A stretch of DNA of 64,000 nt. It comes from Microscilla marina ATCC 23134. GTDB lineage: Bacteria; Bacteroidota; Bacteroidia; Cytophagales; Microscillaceae. The stretch covers positions 1 to 64,000 of the forward strand of contig NZ_AAWS01000043.1 in NCBI RefSeq assembly GCF_000169175.1, given 5' to 3'. The notes beneath the pieces are model-generated. The model saw only the letters and a program-made list of their open reading frames with translations. It did no database searches and was not told the DNA's origin. Of the stretch, positions 34,377 through 43,342 are shown in pieces. A program made the position numbers and the translations under genes. The stretch's first letter is position 1. The number at the start of each line of letters is the position of its first letter.

Positions 34377-35210
34377 AAAATACGTTCCAGTTAAAAATGA
34401 ATAATTTGTGGTTGTGTGTCATTGTCTGGAAAGTGGCATCTTGGTATTATTCTATTTTATACACGTAAAACCATCAAAAACTCCAGAAAATTTATTTCAC
34501 CCTATCAAACGCGTAAAGGTTAAATATTTTATATTAAAAAAGCAAATGGTGGTCACACATTCAACAATCCTGTTTTTACCATCAATGGTCTCTTTACTGC
34601 ACAAACCCTACATTTCACCGTTTTTGTGCCTTCTTTTAATTAAATTAGCAAGAAATATAAAGAGGTGAGAAACGTTTTTTTACTATGCTATGAATTTGTA
34701 ATAAACTTTTAGGTGAGTTTTACTCAATAATACTTTGCAATTGTTTCAGTCAAAATGACTTGTTGACTATCAGTTGTTTATAAACACCAATAGTCCATAG
34801 CTGATTCGAGTAAATGTTCACCTTGTTAAATGCTGTAAACCAGCATTTTATATTAAGGTTGTATACTCCTTTATTTTTAAAAGTGTGTCGGTTTTATGCC
34901 TAAACACCCAATTAAATAGTTTTTAAATTCATAAATAACTGATAACCAGCAAACAACTTTGACTAAAATCACTGCGGAGTATTGAAACACAGAAGCGATA
35001 AATAAAATGAATGGTTTTTGAGCTAACATTTAACTAATGTAACTATAAATACTTAAAAATAAGTGACTTATACACTTGTTAATTGCTAGTAGAAACAGGT
35101 GCTAACACCGGTATTCATTGATATCTAAGGACTTGCGACTTGTTGCTTAAAGCTTGCCCCTGTAAGGGCTTTCAATGAACTCTTTCATGGATGTTGTTAA
35201 ATTTAGATAC
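34377..35210. other. Intergenic region of about 830 bp, AT-rich
   Basis: No supportable gene; the small frames here are accidental. The second copy of the AGAGGTGA / CGTTTTTTTACT motif is at 34661-34684, and a dispersed repeat copy is at 35104-35171. The rest is AT-rich sequence with no recognised RNA. Confidence 0.5.
35104..35171. repeat. Dispersed repeat, CTAAGGACTTGCGACTTGT type
   Basis: CACCGGTATTCATTGATATC followed by TAAGGACTTGCGACTTGTTG, CTTAAAGCTTGCCCC and TGTAAGGGCTT matches the segment at about 40870-40936 with only a few differences. The first ATG of the downstream frame (35175) lies at the right edge, which is one reason to prefer the later start at 35211. Confidence 0.65.
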
Positions 35211-36140
35211 ATGATAAATAAAAACTTATGGTACTATATAGTGGCCATTGCCTTACTGGGGGCATGTGTACCTTCGAAAAAGTACAAATCTCTTGAGGCA
35301 AAATACAATGCCTTGAATGACTCTACCAGCATACAAATAAAAGTGCTAGAGGCAAATAATACGATATTGAGGCAAGAGCTGGATACTTTGAAAAAGCAAA
35401 GGGCGATGCTTGAGCAAAAAAATGCGACTTTAAGGTTGGGCAACGAAAAAAGTGTGGCAATGCTTAACAAAATGATGCGGAACTATACAGTGCTTGAAAG
35501 TGAGCATATTACCTTATTGAAAAACAGTGCTCAGGAAGCCTCTTTTAAAAAGAAAGTGCTCGCCCAAAACCAGGAAAAACTGGTTACTTCCAGCCAGTTG
35601 CTGCGCAAATACCGTCAGCAGATATTTAAACTACAAAATCAGCTTACCTCGCAAAAACAGGTCTTGAAGCAAAACACGGTGCCTCCTGTACGCCACGAAG
35701 ACGACAACCCCGTAGATTTGCGTAGCCGTATTATGGCAAAAATCCCTCCGCAAGATCGTAAATATTTTGATATTGACGTAGACAATGGCAAGGTGTATAT
35801 AGAGATTGTAGATTCGGTATTGTTTGAACCAAACCAGAACAAATTGACGCCAGAAGGAGAAGCGTTACTTGCCAACCTGAAAAATATACTCAAGGGGTAC
35901 AATCTGGCGGTAAATGATAATGACGAAAACGCTGCCGAAAATGGTAAACAAAACCACAGAACAAGCCAGGTTAACCGCATACTACAATTGCCCAATGGCA
36001 AAAAAAGAAAAACAGAGTTGCCCACTTCCACCATTGATCCTCATAAAAATGCTACCTCACTGGTGCCGCTCAAAGGCCGTAAAAAGTTGGATAAAAGCCC
36101 CAAGGGGAAAACCCTGATCGTGGTGTCAGAGCAAGACTAA
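35211..36140 (+). CDS. Lipoprotein with coiled coil and diverged OmpA-like C-terminus
   Basis: ATG 35211 gives 309 residues with a clean lipoprotein signal (IVAIALLGAC, Cys near 19); the upstream ATG at 35175 lies in a repeat. Residues of about 25-160 are a long coiled coil (Leu/Glu/Lys/Asn heptads). The C-terminal third resembles an OmpA domain at its start (VYIEIVDSVLFEPNQNKLTPEGEALLANL) and weakly at its end (LKGRKKLDKSPKGKTLIVV). The central peptidoglycan-binding elements expected there (GHTD, the Asp and Arg that hold diaminopimelate) are absent. It is probably anchored in the outer membrane facing the periplasm; wall binding is doubtful. Confidence 0.7.
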   Translation: MINKNLWYYIVAIALLGACVPSKKYKSLEAKYNALNDSTSIQIKVLEANNTILRQELDTLKKQRAMLEQKNATLRLGNEKSVAMLNKMMRNYTVLESEHITLLKNSAQEASFKKKVLAQNQEKLVTSSQLLRKYRQQIFKLQNQLTSQKQVLKQNTVPPVRHEDDNPVDLRSRIMAKIPPQDRKYFDIDVDNGKVYIEIVDSVLFEPNQNKLTPEGEALLANLKNILKGYNLAVNDNDENAAENGKQNHRTSQVNRILQLPNGKKRKTELPTSTIDPHKNATSLVPLKGRKKLDKSPKGKTLIVVSEQD

Positions 36141-36312
36141 TACCTTATCCTCTGAGTAAATGCACTATTACTTCGGATGAGTTTTGGCGGTTACAGCACT
36201 TTAAAAATCGCGCATAACTAAGCCTTTTGAAGTAAAATCAAGGGACTAAAGTCGCTGAAAGAGTGGGAGAGGTATTAGGTTAGTGTACTAATCACATCAA
36301 TTCAAGTGCTTA

Positions 36313-36346
36313 TAATGGTTACATTCAAACAATGTGGCCATTTTTT
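36313..36346 (+). terminator. Possible terminator after the OmpA-like lipoprotein gene
   Basis: AATGG-TT-ACATT and AATGT-GG-CCATT pair around CAAAC with a 2-base internal mismatch, followed by six T. It lies 173 bp after the stop codon and 108 bp before the next gene, so it could also act as a leader structure of the flavoprotein gene. Confidence 0.45.
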
Positions 36347-36453
36347 GTGATATACCCCCAAAAGAAAAAAAATAAAAACTTTGCGTCTTTTTTATAGCTT
36401 TGCCGTCTTGTAGGCAAATTAGATAATTTACCCCTATAATTATAGAAAATACA

Positions 36454-37782
36454 ATGGAACATTACTCGACATTACCTACGGCTATTATTGGTGGAGGACC
36501 AGTAGGTTTGGCTGCTGCTGCCCACCTTTTTTTGGCCAATCAACCCTTCATCTTATTCGAAACAGGTAAAAGCGTAGGACATAATTTACTTGACTGGGGG
36601 CACGTGCGAGTGTTTTCGCCCTGGCAATACAACATAGACAAAGCTGCCAGAGCATTGTTGCAGCAAAGTGTCTGGCAAGCCCCTGATGACAAAGGTTTGC
36701 CTTTGGGGGCTGAAATCGTACACAACTATTTGCAACCCTTGGCCAACTTGCCTCAAATAAAGCCACACATTCATCTGAATAGCCAAGTAATACAAGTAGG
36801 GCGCAAAGGTTTAGACAAGATGACGACTAAAAACCGTGAGCAATGTCCTTTTGTATTGAGGGTAAAGCAAGGAGATGTTTACCAACGTTATGAAGCTAAA
36901 GCGGTAATAGATGTTTCTGGTACCTGGCAAAACCCCAACCCGATAGGTTCGGGAGGAGTAAGTGCATTGAACGAAGAAAATTGTCAACAACATATCTTTT
37001 ATGGGATTCCTGACGTGCTGGGCATACACCGCGAAAGATTTGCTAACAAAAGCGTAGCAGTAGTAGGAGGGGGGCACTCAGCCATCAATTCTTTGCTAGA
37101 CCTGAACAAACTCAGGGCAGCTTTTCCTGCTACCCAGCTTCATTGGGTGTTGCGTAAAAAAGATATGGCAGAAGCGTATGGAGGCAAAGAAAATGATGGT
37201 CTCAGGGCAAGAGGAGCTTTAGGCAAAAGAATTGAAAAACTGGTAGAAGCCAAAAAAGTACACATACACACTCCTTTTCATATCGACGAAATTATGTGGC
37301 AGGGAGCGCCGCCTTTTACTATCAAAGACGTAGCAGGCAACACATTGGAAGGCATCCAGGAGATTGTGGCCAATACTGGCGCACGTCCCGATTTTTCGTT
37401 TTTGCGAGAAATACGCTATGCCCACAACTCAGCCCTTGAGTCAGTACCTGCTTTGGCAAACCTGATAGACCCCAACATCCACAGTTGTGGTACCGTACGC
37501 CCCCATGGAGAAAGAGAATTGCGTCAACCTGAAAAAGACTTTTACATAGCAGGCGCCAAGAGTTATGGAAGGGCCCCTACGTTTTTGATGGCTACAGGAT
37601 ACGAGCAGGTAAGATCAATAGTGGCAGCCATTGCGGGTAATTGGCAGGCAGCTAAAGAGGTAAAACTTGAATTGCCCGAAACCGGAGTGTGTAGCACAGA
37701 GCTACCCTCAGCACCAGCTCCAGTTACTACTTGTTGTGGCATAGGTCAGGAGCAACCCGCGACTTTGTCAAAAAAATGCTGA
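36454..37782 (+). CDS. FAD-dependent oxidoreductase, flavin-monooxygenase-like
   Basis: 442 residues. The FAD Rossmann motif AIIGGGPVGLAAA is at 10-22, a second nucleotide-binding motif SVAVVGGGHSAINS at 200-213, and between them DVSGTWQNPNP (153-163), like the ATG-type motif of flavin monooxygenases. So it should carry FAD and use NADPH in the cytoplasm. The C-terminus is unusual: after a Pro-rich linker it ends with a cysteine cluster (TTCCGIG, final KKC). Similar flavoproteins accompany arsenic genes in some bacteria, and Cys-rich tails fit metalloid contact, but no ars gene is visible here. A TAnnTTTG-like TAGCTTTG lies at 36395-36402 without a proper -33 box. Confidence 0.8.
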   Translation: MEHYSTLPTAIIGGGPVGLAAAAHLFLANQPFILFETGKSVGHNLLDWGHVRVFSPWQYNIDKAARALLQQSVWQAPDDKGLPLGAEIVHNYLQPLANLPQIKPHIHLNSQVIQVGRKGLDKMTTKNREQCPFVLRVKQGDVYQRYEAKAVIDVSGTWQNPNPIGSGGVSALNEENCQQHIFYGIPDVLGIHRERFANKSVAVVGGGHSAINSLLDLNKLRAAFPATQLHWVLRKKDMAEAYGGKENDGLRARGALGKRIEKLVEAKKVHIHTPFHIDEIMWQGAPPFTIKDVAGNTLEGIQEIVANTGARPDFSFLREIRYAHNSALESVPALANLIDPNIHSCGTVRPHGERELRQPEKDFYIAGAKSYGRAPTFLMATGYEQVRSIVAAIAGNWQAAKEVKLELPETGVCSTELPSAPAPVTTCCGIGQEQPATLSKKC

Positions 37783-37798
37783 GCCATAGCATAGCCAT

Positions 37799-37837
37799 AA
37801 AAAAGCCCCTTACCTATCAGGAAAGGGGCTTTTTTTG
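37799..37837. terminator. Strong terminator after the flavoprotein gene
   Basis: AAAAAGCCCCTT and AAGGGGCTTTTT pair (with CCTGA/TCAGG extending in the loop side) and are flanked by A- and T-runs, so it works for the + gene ending at 37782 and the convergent - receiver gene ending at 37885. Confidence 0.9.
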
Positions 37838-37884
37838 AACCTAAGTAGCAGCCTAAACTGCATAAATTTAATTGATATAGATAG

Positions 37885-38283
37885 TTACAAAACAGCAGAT
37901 AAATCTCTCATTGCCAATGGTTTGGGCAAAGTAGCAGTTACAAAAGGGTAATTCAATGCCTTGCTTACTTCGGTTTCCTGAGCCATTTCCGATATAATCA
38001 ATACCTTGGTTTGTGGGTATTGTGCGCTGTATAGTTGTTCAAATTTTTCTAAGAAATATTCACCTCCGCCCAGCTTCAAACGCCAGTCAAGAGTAATCAA
38101 TTCAGGAAAGCTTCCTTTTTTGTGCATCTCGTGCAACTTGTCAATGGCTGTAGCCATACTCATACTAAATTCTATGTTTGCATATTTAATAATGCTTGAA
38201 AATATCTTGTGATAAGTCACGATAAAAATACGGTCATCATCAATTAATAAAATGTTTTGGTAGTGGTTTTTAATCTTTGCCAT
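37885..38283 (-). CDS. Stand-alone response-regulator receiver domain
   Basis: 132 residues from ATG 38283-38281; the TTG three codons upstream is not needed. This is a single receiver domain: acidic triad DDD at 15-17, phospho-acceptor Asp66 (LITLDWRLK), Ser98 (VLIISEM) and Lys121 (LPKPL). There is no output domain, so it acts by binding a partner or as a phosphate relay. It is divergent from the histidine kinase at 38494 (gap 210 bp), which has its own OmpR-type partner, so cross-talk is possible but not shown. Confidence 0.9.
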   Translation of the reverse strand: MAKIKNHYQNILLIDDDRIFIVTYHKIFSSIIKYANIEFSMSMATAIDKLHEMHKKGSFPELITLDWRLKLGGGEYFLEKFEQLYSAQYPQTKVLIISEMAQETEVSKALNYPFVTATLPKPLAMRDLSAVL

Positions 38284-38493
38284 AATATTCAATGCCTAAT
38301 AGTGGTGTATGTAGTAATCAACGTATTTGAGTGCGTGCAGCCCACTGTTTTCGATAAGTCGTGTATTTTTACCGATGAGTGGATAGATGCCTGATGTATG
38401 GTGTTAATACTTCTTAATCTTTGTTAATAAATACCAAACAAAGACCATTGGACGGAGGAATAGACGTATTTTTAGCATAAAATTTTTCAAATC

Positions 38494-39786
38494 ATGCAGA
38501 GGAGAACGATTCGTTTGATTATAGCCCTGGCAGTATTTTCTATTGCTGGTATCATTGTAACCCAGGTATATTGGGTGCAGCGTGCATTTGATATGAAAAG
38601 CAAGCAGTTTCATCAAACCATTCATGTGGCCTTGCGTGATGTTGCCCAGCAAATAGCCCGAATTAACCAGCATACTGTCAAACCTGTAGCCATCACACAA
38701 CTATCGTCTGATTACTTTGTGGTAAACGTAAACGATGTGATTGATACCAATGTGCTGGAGCATTTACTTAAAACAGCTTTTAGCAAACGAGGTTTGTTTA
38801 TGGAGTACGAATATGGCATTTATGATTGCTCTACCGATAAAATGGTGTATGGAAATTATATAAGCTCTAAAGCCAATGCCCAACCTAATCGCCGCGTCAA
38901 CTTGCCCAAATACGACGACTATATTTATTATTTTGGGGTGCGTTTTCCCAACAAAACCAGTTATTTGGCAAGTCAGATGGATATTTGGATTTTTCTGTCT
39001 TTGATATTGGTGGTGGTTATTTTGTTTTTTGGATATACCCTCTTTGCCATTCTCAAACAAAAACGTTTATCAGAGGTTCAACGCGACTTTATAAACAATA
39101 TGACCCACGAACTTAAAACACCCATTTCTACCATTGCCATTACTGCCGATTTATTGACCAACCCCAAAATACTCGATAAAAAAGATAGCTTGATTAACTA
39201 TGCACATATTATAAAAAACGAAAACGCCCGCCTACAAACCCAAATAGAAAAAGTGTTGCAATCGGCACGAATGGACAGAGAAAAGCTGGAGCTTCAGACA
39301 GAGGGATTGGTTTTACGCCCATTGTTAGAAGATATTGCGACTAACTTTGAGTTAAAAGCAAAAAATGCCGGGGGTAGCTTACAGTTGCGACTTGCGCCAG
39401 AAGAAGTGAGCATTTGGGCAGACCCCAACCACCTGATCAATGTAGTGGGTAACTTGCTGGACAACGCGCTTAAATATGCCACCCCTCATCCTAAGATTGT
39501 GATCATCACTGAGGTGATTGGAAGTACAAAGAAAAAAAAGTTACATTTAAGCATTCAGGACAACGGTATTGGAATTAAAAAGGAACACCAGAAAAAGATA
39601 TTTGACAAGTTTTTTAGGGTTCCTACGGGCAATATTCACAATGTGAAGGGGTTTGGTTTGGGGCTTGACTATGTCAGGCAGATTGTGCAAGCCCATGGTT
39701 GGAAAATATCACTGGAAAGCGAACCAGGCAAGGGCAGTACTTTTCGTATAATAATGCCAACGCGCCTGATAACTAAAGACCAATAA
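38494..39786 (+). CDS. Membrane sensor histidine kinase
   Basis: 430 residues. TM1 is at about 8-27, a periplasmic sensor loop at about 28-163 with no named domain, and TM2 at about 164-187. HisKA follows with phospho-acceptor His205 (NNMTHELKTP), then HATPase_c with N box (NLLDNALKYA), G1 (DNGIGI) and G2 (GFGLGL). It autophosphorylates and passes phosphate to the regulator encoded 4 bp downstream. Architecture and order resemble Bacteroidota RprX/RprY-type pairs; the signal is unknown. Confidence 0.93.
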   Translation: MQRRTIRLIIALAVFSIAGIIVTQVYWVQRAFDMKSKQFHQTIHVALRDVAQQIARINQHTVKPVAITQLSSDYFVVNVNDVIDTNVLEHLLKTAFSKRGLFMEYEYGIYDCSTDKMVYGNYISSKANAQPNRRVNLPKYDDYIYYFGVRFPNKTSYLASQMDIWIFLSLILVVVILFFGYTLFAILKQKRLSEVQRDFINNMTHELKTPISTIAITADLLTNPKILDKKDSLINYAHIIKNENARLQTQIEKVLQSARMDREKLELQTEGLVLRPLLEDIATNFELKAKNAGGSLQLRLAPEEVSIWADPNHLINVVGNLLDNALKYATPHPKIVIITEVIGSTKKKKLHLSIQDNGIGIKKEHQKKIFDKFFRVPTGNIHNVKGFGLGLDYVRQIVQAHGWKISLESEPGKGSTFRIIMPTRLITKDQ

Positions 39787-39790
39787 TTGA

Positions 39791-40483
39791 ATGAAAGCAC
39801 ATATATTATTTGTAGAAGACGACGCAAGCCTTGCTTTGGTTACTAAAGATAGTTTGGAGTTAAGAGATTATCGGGTGACCCATTGTGCCAATGGGCAACT
39901 GGCGCTGGAACAGTTTCAACAAGACAATTTTGACTTGTGTTTGTTTGATGTAATGTTACCCCAAATGGACGGTTTTACCCTTGCCGAAAAGGTGCGTACA
40001 TTGAATCATGAAATACCCATTATATTTTTGACCGCCAAGGCAATGCAAGAAGATAAAATAGCTGGGCTTAAACTAGGGGCTGACGACTATATTACCAAAC
40101 CTTTTAGTATAGAAGAGGTAGTACTTAAGATAGAGGTTTTCTTGAAACGTAGCCGTTTTGCTCAATCAGACACTCGCCAAACCAAGTTTACTATAGGACT
40201 ATACGCCTTTGATTTCCAAGACTTAAAACTACAGTACCAAGACGGTCAACCCCGTCGCCTGACCCAACGCGAAGCAGAGTTGTTGCGCTTTTTTTGTCTG
40301 CATCAAGACAAAATTCTTAAGCGTGAAGATATTCTCAAAAACATTTGGGGTGATGATGATTACTTTTTTGGGCGTAGCCTCGATGTCTTCATTACCCGCT
40401 TGCGTAAATACCTAAAGGCTGACCCTGCCATTAAGATCGAGAATATTCATGGAGTAGGGTTTAAGATGATAGTGAAAAATTGA
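39791..40483 (+). CDS. OmpR/PhoB-family response regulator
   Basis: 230 residues. Receiver domain with ED at 9-10, phospho-acceptor Asp53 (LFDVMLPQMDG), Thr81 and Lys103 (ITKPF). A C-terminal winged helix (about 130-228; RLTQREAELLRFF, LDVFITRLRKYL, IHGVGFKM) binds DNA. It is the cognate partner of the kinase 4 bp upstream (same operon, closed by the terminator at 40488). Likely a transcription factor; targets unknown. Confidence 0.95.
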   Translation: MKAHILFVEDDASLALVTKDSLELRDYRVTHCANGQLALEQFQQDNFDLCLFDVMLPQMDGFTLAEKVRTLNHEIPIIFLTAKAMQEDKIAGLKLGADDYITKPFSIEEVVLKIEVFLKRSRFAQSDTRQTKFTIGLYAFDFQDLKLQYQDGQPRRLTQREAELLRFFCLHQDKILKREDILKNIWGDDDYFFGRSLDVFITRLRKYLKADPAIKIENIHGVGFKMIVKN

Positions 40484-40487
40484 GCAC

Positions 40488-40522
40488 AAAAAAAGGAACC
40501 TACCCTAAGGGCAAGTTCCTTT
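40488..40522 (+). terminator. Terminator of the two-component operon
   Basis: AAAAGGAAC and GTTCCTTTT pair, extended inside by ACCCT/AGGG, with T residues after it. It starts 5 bp after the regulator's stop codon. Confidence 0.8.
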
Positions 40523-40555
40523 TGAATGACTTGAATGGTGTACATTTAATTCATT

Positions 40556-40955
40556 TAAGCACCAAGGCAGAATTAAATATACCTCATGAGTAGGGATAAC
40601 AATCTTAGGAATGGTGAAAAAATAAATTTCTATAGTTTACAAAATATAGCAACAAAAGATGAGGTTAAGAATGTAAATTTATTTTGGAAGCATTCCTTAT
40701 AATGGGTTGCTCTTACTTATAACTACACTTTTCGTAAGTTGCTGAAAAACAACACGATACAAAAGTGTAGTTACTTGTGAACCGAATCTACAGCAATTTG
40801 CTGTGATGAGCTCAACGCAGTTAAACAGGGTTTGCCTAGTGGAGGCTACGCCGACATCCCGCTTGCGGGGCACCGATATTCATCGGTATCTAAGGACTTG
40901 CGACTTGTCGCTTGAAGCTTGCCCCCTGTCGGGGCTTATAGCTCATTACTTGCGG
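40556..40955. repeat. Composite repeat field (family 2 long copy plus mosaic motifs)
   Basis: 400 bp between convergent genes, without coding sequence. From the left there are family 2 blocks also at 27597-27702, then a perfect 13-bp hairpin (40720-40732 with 40761-40773). Next come the CAATTTGCTGTGATGAGCTC motif (also 20004-20038 and in both MITEs) and the GGCTACGCCGACATCCC hairpin (also 411-446 and 20589-20626). The field ends with the CACCGATATTCATCGG/CTAAGGACTTGCGAC block (also 35104-35171). It is the longest copy and may be the closest to a parental element. It ends directly at the stop codon of the MutS-like gene. Confidence 0.65.
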
Positions 40956-42797
40956 CTACTTAAGTGCACTTACCTTGTCTATTTCAATGCCCATATTTTG
41001 CATCAGTTTACTGGCGTTGAAGCTGCGGCAAATGCCAGGAGTCAATTTATAATCAAACAAAATTTGGTCACCGTTGATCTGGCTATTAAAGCTATAATTT
41101 TGGATAAAGTTGGTTTGCTCTTCCAAAATGCCCAATTCCAAGTCGTGGGTAGACACCAAACCAGTAGAACGGTGTCCATGCAACTGAAAAACCAACGCCT
41201 TGGCGCCCAGGTGACGGTCTTGCGAATTGGTACCCTTCAGAATCTCATCCAACAAGTAAATAACTGGCAGGCGTGGATTGGTTTCCAGGTGGTCAATCAA
41301 TTGCTTCAGACGCTTAAGCTCCGCATAAAAAGACGAAATATGTTCTTTTAATGAATCTTGAGTTCGCATACTGGTAAATACCTGCATGGTCGATACTGTC
41401 ATGCGATCGGCACATACCGGAGCCCCCGCCAACGCCAACACTATGTTTACCCCCACAGTACGCTCAAAGGTGGTTTTGCCCGACATGTTCGAGCCCGTAA
41501 TGACCATACTATTGCCCAAACCCTCTAATTTCATCGTGTTAGTTATTCGCTCCTTTGCATTGATAAGCGGGTGCCCCAGATTAATAGTGTCTATGATATA
41601 GTCTTTGTCTGAAATAGTAGGCATTTGGTGTGCTGGATTGGCGTAAGCATACCCGGCAATACTGTTCAAGGCTTCCATTTGGTTAATGGCTTTGAGCCAG
41701 CCTACAATCTCACGTCGAGTAGTTTGGCGCCATTTTTCCAGCCTTGCCGTCCATACCACATCCCATAAAAAAAAGAAGTTGGCCACAAATATAAATAACA
41801 GGTTTTGGCGTTGGTCGAGGCTGGCAAGTATACTGGCAAGTTTTGAGATTTTTTCGGAAGCAGTTCCTTCTGCCGAAGCAGTCAAGCCTTTGATCTTCTG
41901 GAGTTTTTCGCTGTTGAAGTTGGCTTCTTCTATGTTTTTCAACAATTGCGTGTATGATTTGAGCGTGGTACTTGATTTACTGGTTTTCTCATGAATGTTT
42001 TGTATATCTTTAAAAGATCCTCCCAAAAGAAAACCATTGATAAAAATAGGAATGAACAAAATGTGGTAAGTAGTGAAGCCCAACAGCACGGCAGCAAACG
42101 CCGCCAGCGAAACTATTGGCATGATGTAAGTCATGGTAATGAGCCATTTTTTGGGCAATACCTTGGCGGGTTCGCTGCCCCAGGCAAACAATTGGTTTAC
42201 TGCCCGCCCATCTTCTTGTCCGTGCTTGCCCTTAGCTTCAAAGTCTTGTCGCCATTCTATATTATTTTTTAGCTCTTCAATTGCTTGCTGGCGTTGGCGA
42301 ATCTCTTGGGTGCGTGCTGGAGCCAATAACCATTGTGCCAGGGTTTTTTCACCTAGTTGGGTAGTGGTACGGTTCAATAATTGAAAAATGGAATGTTTGC
42401 CAAAAATATCCAGGTCGGAATCATAAAAATGCCCTGGAGTCATATACTGATCCCCTTCCGCAAACCCTTTAAGTTCATTGCTGAGCCGCTGAATTTCGGC
42501 TTCGTTTATTTTCTGCAAAAACCGGTAATGGTTGCGTTGGTACACAATGCGGTTGTGTTGTTTGATCAGGGCAATAAAGATACCCATACCCACAACAAAT
42601 GCCCCCAAACCTGCCGCCCAGTGTTGGGCAAACTGATAAGTATAATAGGCACCTATAATGGCACCCAAAAACACCAGTAGACGAATGGTAGATATACGGT
42701 TGTACTTGGTCTGAAACTGTTGGGCGAGTTCCTGAAATTGCTCAATACGGGTTTCAAAAACTTGCCTCTCGGCAGATAGGTTTGAGTGAACGCTCAT
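40956..42797 (-). CDS. Membrane-associated MutS-family ATPase
   Basis: 613 residues. The C-terminal 190 residues are the MutS domain V ATPase: Walker A GSNMSGKT (435-442), Walker B VIYLLDEIL, the TNSQDR segment and the STHDLELG switch. The mismatch-binding domains I-III of true MutS are lacking. Unlike MutS or MutS2, there are hydrophobic membrane-type segments at about 38-54, 61-78, 219-256 and 332-350, so it is probably membrane-anchored. Proteins of this layout occur in Bacteroidota, and their role is not established to my knowledge. A -7-like box (TAACTTTG) lies 26 bp upstream. Confidence 0.85.
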   Translation of the reverse strand: MSVHSNLSAERQVFETRIEQFQELAQQFQTKYNRISTIRLLVFLGAIIGAYYTYQFAQHWAAGLGAFVVGMGIFIALIKQHNRIVYQRNHYRFLQKINEAEIQRLSNELKGFAEGDQYMTPGHFYDSDLDIFGKHSIFQLLNRTTTQLGEKTLAQWLLAPARTQEIRQRQQAIEELKNNIEWRQDFEAKGKHGQEDGRAVNQLFAWGSEPAKVLPKKWLITMTYIMPIVSLAAFAAVLLGFTTYHILFIPIFINGFLLGGSFKDIQNIHEKTSKSSTTLKSYTQLLKNIEEANFNSEKLQKIKGLTASAEGTASEKISKLASILASLDQRQNLLFIFVANFFFLWDVVWTARLEKWRQTTRREIVGWLKAINQMEALNSIAGYAYANPAHQMPTISDKDYIIDTINLGHPLINAKERITNTMKLEGLGNSMVITGSNMSGKTTFERTVGVNIVLALAGAPVCADRMTVSTMQVFTSMRTQDSLKEHISSFYAELKRLKQLIDHLETNPRLPVIYLLDEILKGTNSQDRHLGAKALVFQLHGHRSTGLVSTHDLELGILEEQTNFIQNYSFNSQINGDQILFDYKLTPGICRSFNASKLMQNMGIEIDKVSALK

Positions 42798-42822
42798 GGT
42801 TTTATTTTTTTATACAAGACTG

Positions 42823-42830
42823 CAAAGTTA
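42823..42830 (-). promoter_or_regulatory. Putative -7 box for the MutS-like gene
   Basis: On the - strand this reads TAACTTTG, matching the Bacteroidota -7 consensus TAnnTTTG. The nearest TTTG upstream is 25 bases away instead of 19-21, so the promoter is only partly consensus. Confidence 0.35.
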
Positions 42831-43105
42831 GTAAAACGAAAAACATAAAGTAGTTCAAACTTTGGGAAATATCTTGTGGTGAGACAATTGACAGGGCAGC
42901 AACAGGTAAGGCTGTTTTTGTAGTTTTACTTCAGGAGTTGATAAACTTGTATATAAGCTACCAGCACCCAATAGCGACTTATACCGAAAATACTTGAAGT
43001 TCACTAAAAAAAATTGATTTGAATGCTCAGACATAAAATGACTATCAGTCAAATGTGGTTTTACTCCTGTTAACTCCTGTAAACGAGAACTTAAGATTGT
43101 AGGCT

Positions 43106-43136
43106 TTTGCATTTATTAAGCCGATAGGTATATTTG
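43106..43136 (+). promoter_or_regulatory. Bacteroidota-type promoter upstream of fabF
   Basis: TTTG at 43106-43109 and TATATTTG at 43129-43136 match the -33 (TTTG) and -7 (TAnnTTTG) elements of the Bacteroidota primary sigma factor, with a spacer of 19 bases, which is the consensus distance. The start of transcription would be near 43143, 200 bp before the ATG. Confidence 0.55.
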
Positions 43137-43342
43137 CACGGTGGCTTTGATTGGGAAAACCCGAATTTTTATCGATTGGAAATTACCCCTGTGGATTTAC
43201 CAGAATTAAACTCGGATTTATCATCTTTTTATCAAAATAACAGAACAGGGCGGGCAAAACAAGTACACCAAGATTTGGCAATCTTTTATGAGTGCAGGCA
43301 ATCATCCATTACCACTACACATAAACACATGCATATATCATT

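Larger units (their letters stand above)
42798..43342. other. Divergent intergenic region between MutS-like gene and fabF
   Basis: 545 bp, no gene supported; a 70-codon frame at 43134 has no RBS, starts inside the promoter region and resembles nothing. It contains the -7 box of the MutS-like gene and a good promoter for fabF (43106-43136). The fabF leader is about 200 bases, which is long; no known RNA motif is seen in it. Confidence 0.5.
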
